Shown here: piece by piece, positions 34,021-37,371 of the stretch | Position numbering within the stretch: position 1 is the stretch's first letter | Layout of the letters: each line of letters opens with the position of its first letter | Origin: Streptomyces sp. NRRL F-2580 | GTDB taxonomy: Bacteria > Actinomycetota > Actinomycetes > Streptomycetales > Streptomycetaceae | DNA: 37,371 bases | Assembly (NCBI RefSeq): GCF_000720115.1 | Contig: NZ_JOIR01000050.1 | Span: 1-37,371 of the forward strand | Reading direction: 5' to 3' | Notes under the pieces: model-generated | Databases searched by the model: none | The model's input: only the letters and a program-made list of their open reading frames with translations | Told to the model about the DNA's origin: nothing | Program-made: the position numbers and the translations under genes

Positions 34021-36504
34021 CCCGTCCACCACGGCCGCCCACTCGTCGAGCAGGGCCTGCGCGGAGGCGTCGTCGGGACCCTCGGCCCACAGGTGGGTGA
34101 CCGCTTCCGCCGGGTCCGGCAGGACCAGCGCCCACCGTCCGTCGGTCTCGACCACCCGCACCCCGTCGGTGGTGTCCACCTGCCGCTCTCCGGCCGCCTC
34201 CACGACCCGCCGCATGACGAGCCCCTTCACCGCCCACGGCGTCGGAACGTCACGCTTGAGCACGTGGGCCCGCGGGATCCGGGCGTCGATCTGGCTCAGC
34301 GTGAGCTGCGTGCGCGCCACCAGCCCGAGCAGCTGTACGAAGGCCGCCGAACCGTCGAAGACGCTGCTGAACTCCGGAACGATGAACCCGCCCCGGCCGT
34401 CCCCGCCGAAGATGGTGTTCTCCGCCCGGCCCACGCGGGTCAGGTCGTCGGGCGAGGTCGTCGTCCACTCCACCTGCGTGCCGTGGTACGCCGCCACCTG
34501 CTCGGCGACCCGCGTCGTGGTCACCGGCAGCGCGACCTTGCCGCTGCGCTTCTCCGCGGCCACCAGGTCGAGCATCACCAGCAGGGCGCGGTCGTCCTCG
34601 ATGATCCGCCCGCGCTCGTCGACCAGGGAGATCCGCTCGCCCACCGGGTCGAAGCGCACCCCGAAGGCCGCCCGCGCCGAGGCCACGATCTCCCCGAGCC
34701 GCACCAGCCCGGCCCGCCGGGACTCGGTGGTCTCCGTCGGCCTGGACTCGTCGAGCCCGGGATTGATGGTCAGGGCGTCCACCCCGAGCCGTCCCAGGAG
34801 GCTCGGCAGGACGAGCCCGGCGCTGCCGTTGGAGGCGTCCACGACCACCTTGAGTCCGGCATCGCCGATCCCGGTGGTGTCCACCCGGCGCAGCAGCGAG
34901 CCCGTGTACGCGTCGAAGACGCTGCCCGGGAACTGCAGGTCGCCGATCTCTCCGGGGAACGCACGCCGGTACTCCTGGCGCGCGTACACCCGGTCCAGCT
35001 TGCGCTGCTGCTGGAGCGAGAGGTCCGCTCCGCGCTCGTCCAGGAACATGATGTCCACCGAGTCCGGGACGCCCGGCGAGGTCCGCAGCACGATCCCGCC
35101 GGCGGTGCCGCGCGCGGTCTGCTGCCGCGCCACCGGAAGCGGTACGTTCTCCAGGTCCCGTACGTTGATGGCGCTGGCCTGCAGCGCCGAGATCACGGCC
35201 CGCTTGAGCGCTCTCGCGCCTCGGGAGTGGTCTCGGGCCGTGGTGACCGTCGCCCCCTTCTTCAGGGTCGTCGCATAGGCGCCGGCGAGCCGGACCACCA
35301 GCTCCGGGGTGATCTCGACGTTCAGGATCCCGGAGACTCCCCGCGCGCCGAACAGATGTGCCTGCCCCCGGGACTCCCAGATGACCGAGGTGTTGACGAA
35401 GGCGCCGGCCTCGATCGTCTTGAAGGGGTAGACCCGCACGTTCCCCTGAACGATCGACTCCTCACCGACGAGGCACTCGTCGCCGATGACGGCGCCGTCC
35501 TCGATCCGCGCGGAACGCATGATGTCGGTGTTCTTGCCGATGACACAGCCGCGGAGATTGCTGTGGGGCCCGATGTACACGTTGTCGTGGATGACGGCCC
35601 TGTGCAGGAAGGCCCCGCTCTTGACGACGACGTTCGACCCGATGACGGTGTGCTCGCGGATCTCCACGCCGGCTTCGATCTTGGCGTAGTCCCCGATGTA
35701 CAGCGGCCCGCGCAGCACCGCGTCCGGGCTCACCTCGGCCCCTTCGGCGATCCACACGCCGGGCGAGATCTCGAAGCCGTCCATCTCGATGTCGACCTTG
35801 CCCTCGAGCACGTCGGCCTGCGCCTTGACGTAGCTCTCGTGCGTGCCCACGTCCTCCCAGTAGCCCTCGGCCACATAGCCGTAGATGGGCTTGCCTTCCT
35901 TCATCAGCTGCGGGAAGACATCGCCGGACCAGTCGACGGAGACGTCCGGGTCCACGTAGTCGAAGACCTCGGGCTCCATGACGTAGATACCGGTGTTGAC
36001 GGTGTCCGAGAAGACCTGGCCCCAGGTCGGCTTCTCCAGGAAGCGCTCGACCTTGCCCTCCTCGTCCACGATCGTGATGCCGAATTCCAGCGGGTTCGGC
36101 ACCCGGGTGAGGCACACCGTGACGAGTGCGCCCTTCTCCTTGTGGAAGCGAATCAGATCGGTGAGGTCGAAGTCGGTGAGCGCATCGCCGGAAATGACGA
36201 CGAAGGCATCATCCTTCAAGGCCTCCTCGGCATTCTTCACACTGCCGGCGGTGCCGAGTGGCTTCTCCTCGTTGGCATAGGTGAGCTCCATTCCGAGCTC
36301 TTCGCCATCCCCGAAGTAGTTCTTGACGAGCGACGCCAGGAACTGCACAGTGACCACGGTCTCGCTGAGCCCATGGCGCTTGAGCAGCCTGAGCACGTGC
36401 TCCATGATCGGCCGGTTGGCCACCGGCAGGAGCGGCTTGGGCATGCTCGAGGTCATGGGGCGAAGACGCGTACCTTCGCCACCGGCCATCACGACGGCCT
36501 TCAT
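34009..36504 (-). CDS. Mannose-1-phosphate guanylyltransferase-like protein fused to phosphomutase domain
   Basis: An 831-residue protein. Residues 1-235 form a sugar-phosphate nucleotidyltransferase: [43 protein letters not shown]. Residues about 250-370 are left-handed beta-helix hexapeptide repeats. From about 375 to the end is a phosphoglucomutase/phosphomannomutase-like region in which the metal motif DGDGDR reads DPVGER (619-624) and the phosphoserine loop reads RTSPGVP. The mutase part is therefore probably inactive or regulatory. Expected product is an NDP-sugar, GDP-mannose by family naming, though substrate is not proven. ATG 36504 follows AAGGAGG. Downstream of the CDP-alcohol gene by 100 bases. 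Confidence 0.92.
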   Translation of the reverse strand: MKAVVMAGGEGTRLRPMTSSMPKPLLPVANRPIMEHVLRLLKRHGLSETVVTVQFLASLVKNYFGDGEELGMELTYANEEKPLGTAGSVKNAEEALKDDAFVVISGDALTDFDLTDLIRFHKEKGALVTVCLTRVPNPLEFGITIVDEEGKVERFLEKPTWGQVFSDTVNTGIYVMEPEVFDYVDPDVSVDWSGDVFPQLMKEGKPIYGYVAEGYWEDVGTHESYVKAQADVLEGKVDIEMDGFEISPGVWIAEGAEVSPDAVLRGPLYIGDYAKIEAGVEIREHTVIGSNVVVKSGAFLHRAVIHDNVYIGPHSNLRGCVIGKNTDIMRSARIEDGAVIGDECLVGEESIVQGNVRVYPFKTIEAGAFVNTSVIWESRGQAHLFGARGVSGILNVEITPELVVRLAGAYATTLKKGATVTTARDHSRGARALKRAVISALQASAINVRDLENVPLPVARQQTARGTAGGIVLRTSPGVPDSVDIMFLDERGADLSLQQQRKLDRVYARQEYRRAFPGEIGDLQFPGSVFDAYTGSLLRRVDTTGIGDAGLKVVVDASNGSAGLVLPSLLGRLGVDALTINPGLDESRPTETTESRRAGLVRLGEIVASARAAFGVRFDPVGERISLVDERGRIIEDDRALLVMLDLVAAEKRSGKVALPVTTTRVAEQVAAYHGTQVEWTTTSPDDLTRVGRAENTIFGGDGRGGFIVPEFSSVFDGSAAFVQLLGLVARTQLTLSQIDARIPRAHVLKRDVPTPWAVKGLVMRRVVEAAGERQVDTTDGVRVVETDGRWALVLPDPAEAVTHLWAEGPDDASAQALLDEWAAVVDGAGH

Positions 36505-36604
36505 GTCGGAAGAATCCTCCTTGAGAGATGACAGTCGTGCCGACTCTCACCCGTCTCGGTCGGTGACTCCGCAACTTCTCCGCGTCATCCGGCGCCGGTC
36601 GGGC

Positions 36605-37195
36605 TCAATCGGCCGTGGCGTCTGCCTTCACGAGACGGCGGACTTGAACCACGTAAAGGATTCCTGCCCACCAATAGAGGGTTGTACCCCATCCCGCGAA
36701 CGCCCATCCGAAAACTGACCCCAACCAGGCCAACCAACCCGTGCCGTCACTGAGCAGCAGCAAGGGAAACGCGTACATCAGGTTGAAGGTCGCCGCCTTG
36801 CCCAGGAAGTTGACCTGCGGCGGCGGATAGCCGTGACGGCGCAGGATCCACACCATGACCAGCAACATCAGCTCACGCAAGAGCAGTGCTCCGGTGAGCC
36901 ACAGGGGCAGCAGCTCGCGATAGGTCAGACCGAAGAGCGTCGACAGGATGTAGAGGCGGTCCGCGGCCGGATCCAGCAGCCGGCCGAGCTTGCTGATCTG
37001 ATTCCAGCGCCGCGCGAGCTTCCCGTCGAGGTAGTCGCTGACCCCGCTGAGCATGAGGACGGCCAAGGCCCACCCGTCGTGCTCGGTGAGGATCAGCCAC
37101 AGGAACACGGGCACGCCGGCGAGACGAGCCATGCTCAGGATGTTCGGAATGGTGAAAATTCGGTCAGTCTGAACCCGAGTCTCCTGGACCTCCAC
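36605..37195 (-). CDS. CDP-alcohol phosphatidyltransferase family protein
   Basis: A 196-residue membrane enzyme with about five to six spans that joins a CDP-diacylglycerol-type donor to an alcohol. The family motif is complete: Asp54, Asp57-Gly58, Ala61-Arg62, Gly71, Asp75, Asp79 in SDYLDGKLARR and GRLLDPAAD. By position it corresponds to pgsA2 of M. tuberculosis; the alcohol (glycerol phosphate, inositol phosphate or other) cannot be told. GTG 37195 has GGAGG eight bases upstream; the open extension to 37327 covers the rRNA terminator and is rejected. Confidence 0.93.
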   Translation of the reverse strand: MEVQETRVQTDRIFTIPNILSMARLAGVPVFLWLILTEHDGWALAVLMLSGVSDYLDGKLARRWNQISKLGRLLDPAADRLYILSTLFGLTYRELLPLWLTGALLLRELMLLVMVWILRRHGYPPPQVNFLGKAATFNLMYAFPLLLLSDGTGWLAWLGSVFGWAFAGWGTTLYWWAGILYVVQVRRLVKADATAD

Positions 37196-37282
37196 CCGGG
37201 GGCCTCCACTGTGACTGTAGAAAACGGTCGTTCGATGCCCCCTGACCCTACAGGAGACCGCACACGTGCCCTGAACGCAGAA

Positions 37283-37320
37283 AAGCCCCGCACCGAACCC
37301 GAAGGTTTGGTGCGGGGCTT
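37283..37320 (-). terminator. Rho-independent terminator of rRNA operon
   Basis: AAGCCCCGCACC (37283-37294) and GGTGCGGGGCTT (37309-37320) form a 12-bp stem with a smaller AACC/GGTT stem inside. On the minus strand it is followed by TTTTC. It lies 12 bases after the 5S rRNA end. Confidence 0.92.
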
Positions 37321-37332
37321 CCCGCAATGATT

Positions 37333-37371
37333 GTTCGGCGGCGTCCTACTCTCCCACAGGGTCCCCCCTGC
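37333..37371 (-). rRNA. rrf: 5S ribosomal RNA, 3' end (partial)
   Basis: Reading the minus strand from the window edge gives GCAGGGGGGACCCTGTGGGA, then GAGTAGGACGCCGCCGAAC, the conserved 3' third of actinobacterial 5S rRNA. The gene and the rest of the rRNA operon continue beyond the window. The exact mature end may differ by a base or two. Confidence 0.93.

Noticed and set aside
32344..36531. A 1395-codon open frame on the plus strand
   Set aside because: It is antisense to the DUF881/Sbp operon and the nucleotidyltransferase. It has no family sequence and arises from the GC-rich third positions of the real genes.

Overview
The window is high-GC actinobacterial chromosome, almost certainly Streptomyces. 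Signs are GC-rich third positions, many GTG starts with GGAGG-type ribosome sites, several probable leaderless genes, and Streptomyces-type families (DUF5999, MocR regulators, GarA with FtsR, DUF881/Sbp proteins). I read it as a core-genome region with a mixed accessory middle. No plasmid, phage, transposase or large biosynthetic cluster was seen.

Layout. 1-3.8 kb: a proline-rich lipoprotein, a small helical protein, uracil-DNA glycosylase (ung) and a family-5 ABC solute-binding lipoprotein. 3.9-5.5 kb: two adjacent short-chain dehydrogenases. 5.6-7.6 kb: a Streptomyces-type interspersed repeat, then a compact three-gene unit: an isochorismatase-fold protein with no visible catalytic triad, a HipA-like kinase and a DUF3037 protein whose start overlaps the kinase stop. 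7.6-16.7 kb: small regulator/flavoprotein/transporter units: PPOX protein, LysR with a divergent EamA exporter, a secreted pentapeptide-repeat protein, MocR divergent from a second PPOX gene, two more EamA exporters, an SRPBCC protein and a PadR regulator with a His-rich tail. 16.9-23.1 kb: a frameshifted secreted peptide gene, a PhzF-like epimerase, a membrane protein, a CPBP protease, a glutamate-cysteine ligase homologue, an unknown protein, and a DUF5999 gene preceded by a single CRISPR-repeat-like sequence.

23.2-37.2 kb is a conserved core block. In minus-strand transcription order it runs CDP-alcohol phosphatidyltransferase, sugar nucleotidyltransferase fused to a phosphomutase-like domain, DUF881, Sbp (DUF1290), DUF881, GarA-like FHA protein, FtsR, DUF151 nuclease, a MerR regulator, DinB and gcvP. 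The order matches the pgsA2 to gcvB region of Mycobacterium tuberculosis, but gcvH is missing from its expected place and dinB is inserted. gcvP lies behind a tandem glycine riboswitch and is divergent from a PRC-barrel gene. At the right edge are a rho-independent terminator and the 3' end of a 5S rRNA on the minus strand, so an rRNA operon lies just outside.

How the genes may work together. The core block links glycine catabolism (gcvP, riboswitch) with the GarA switch, which in relatives controls 2-oxoglutarate and glutamate flux through serine/threonine kinases, and with envelope or division proteins (DUF881/Sbp, FtsR). In the accessory part the recurring pattern is one regulator beside one small enzyme or exporter, with visible palindromic or direct-repeat operators. 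Start codons were chosen from ribosome-binding sites and family lengths; the less certain ones are marked.
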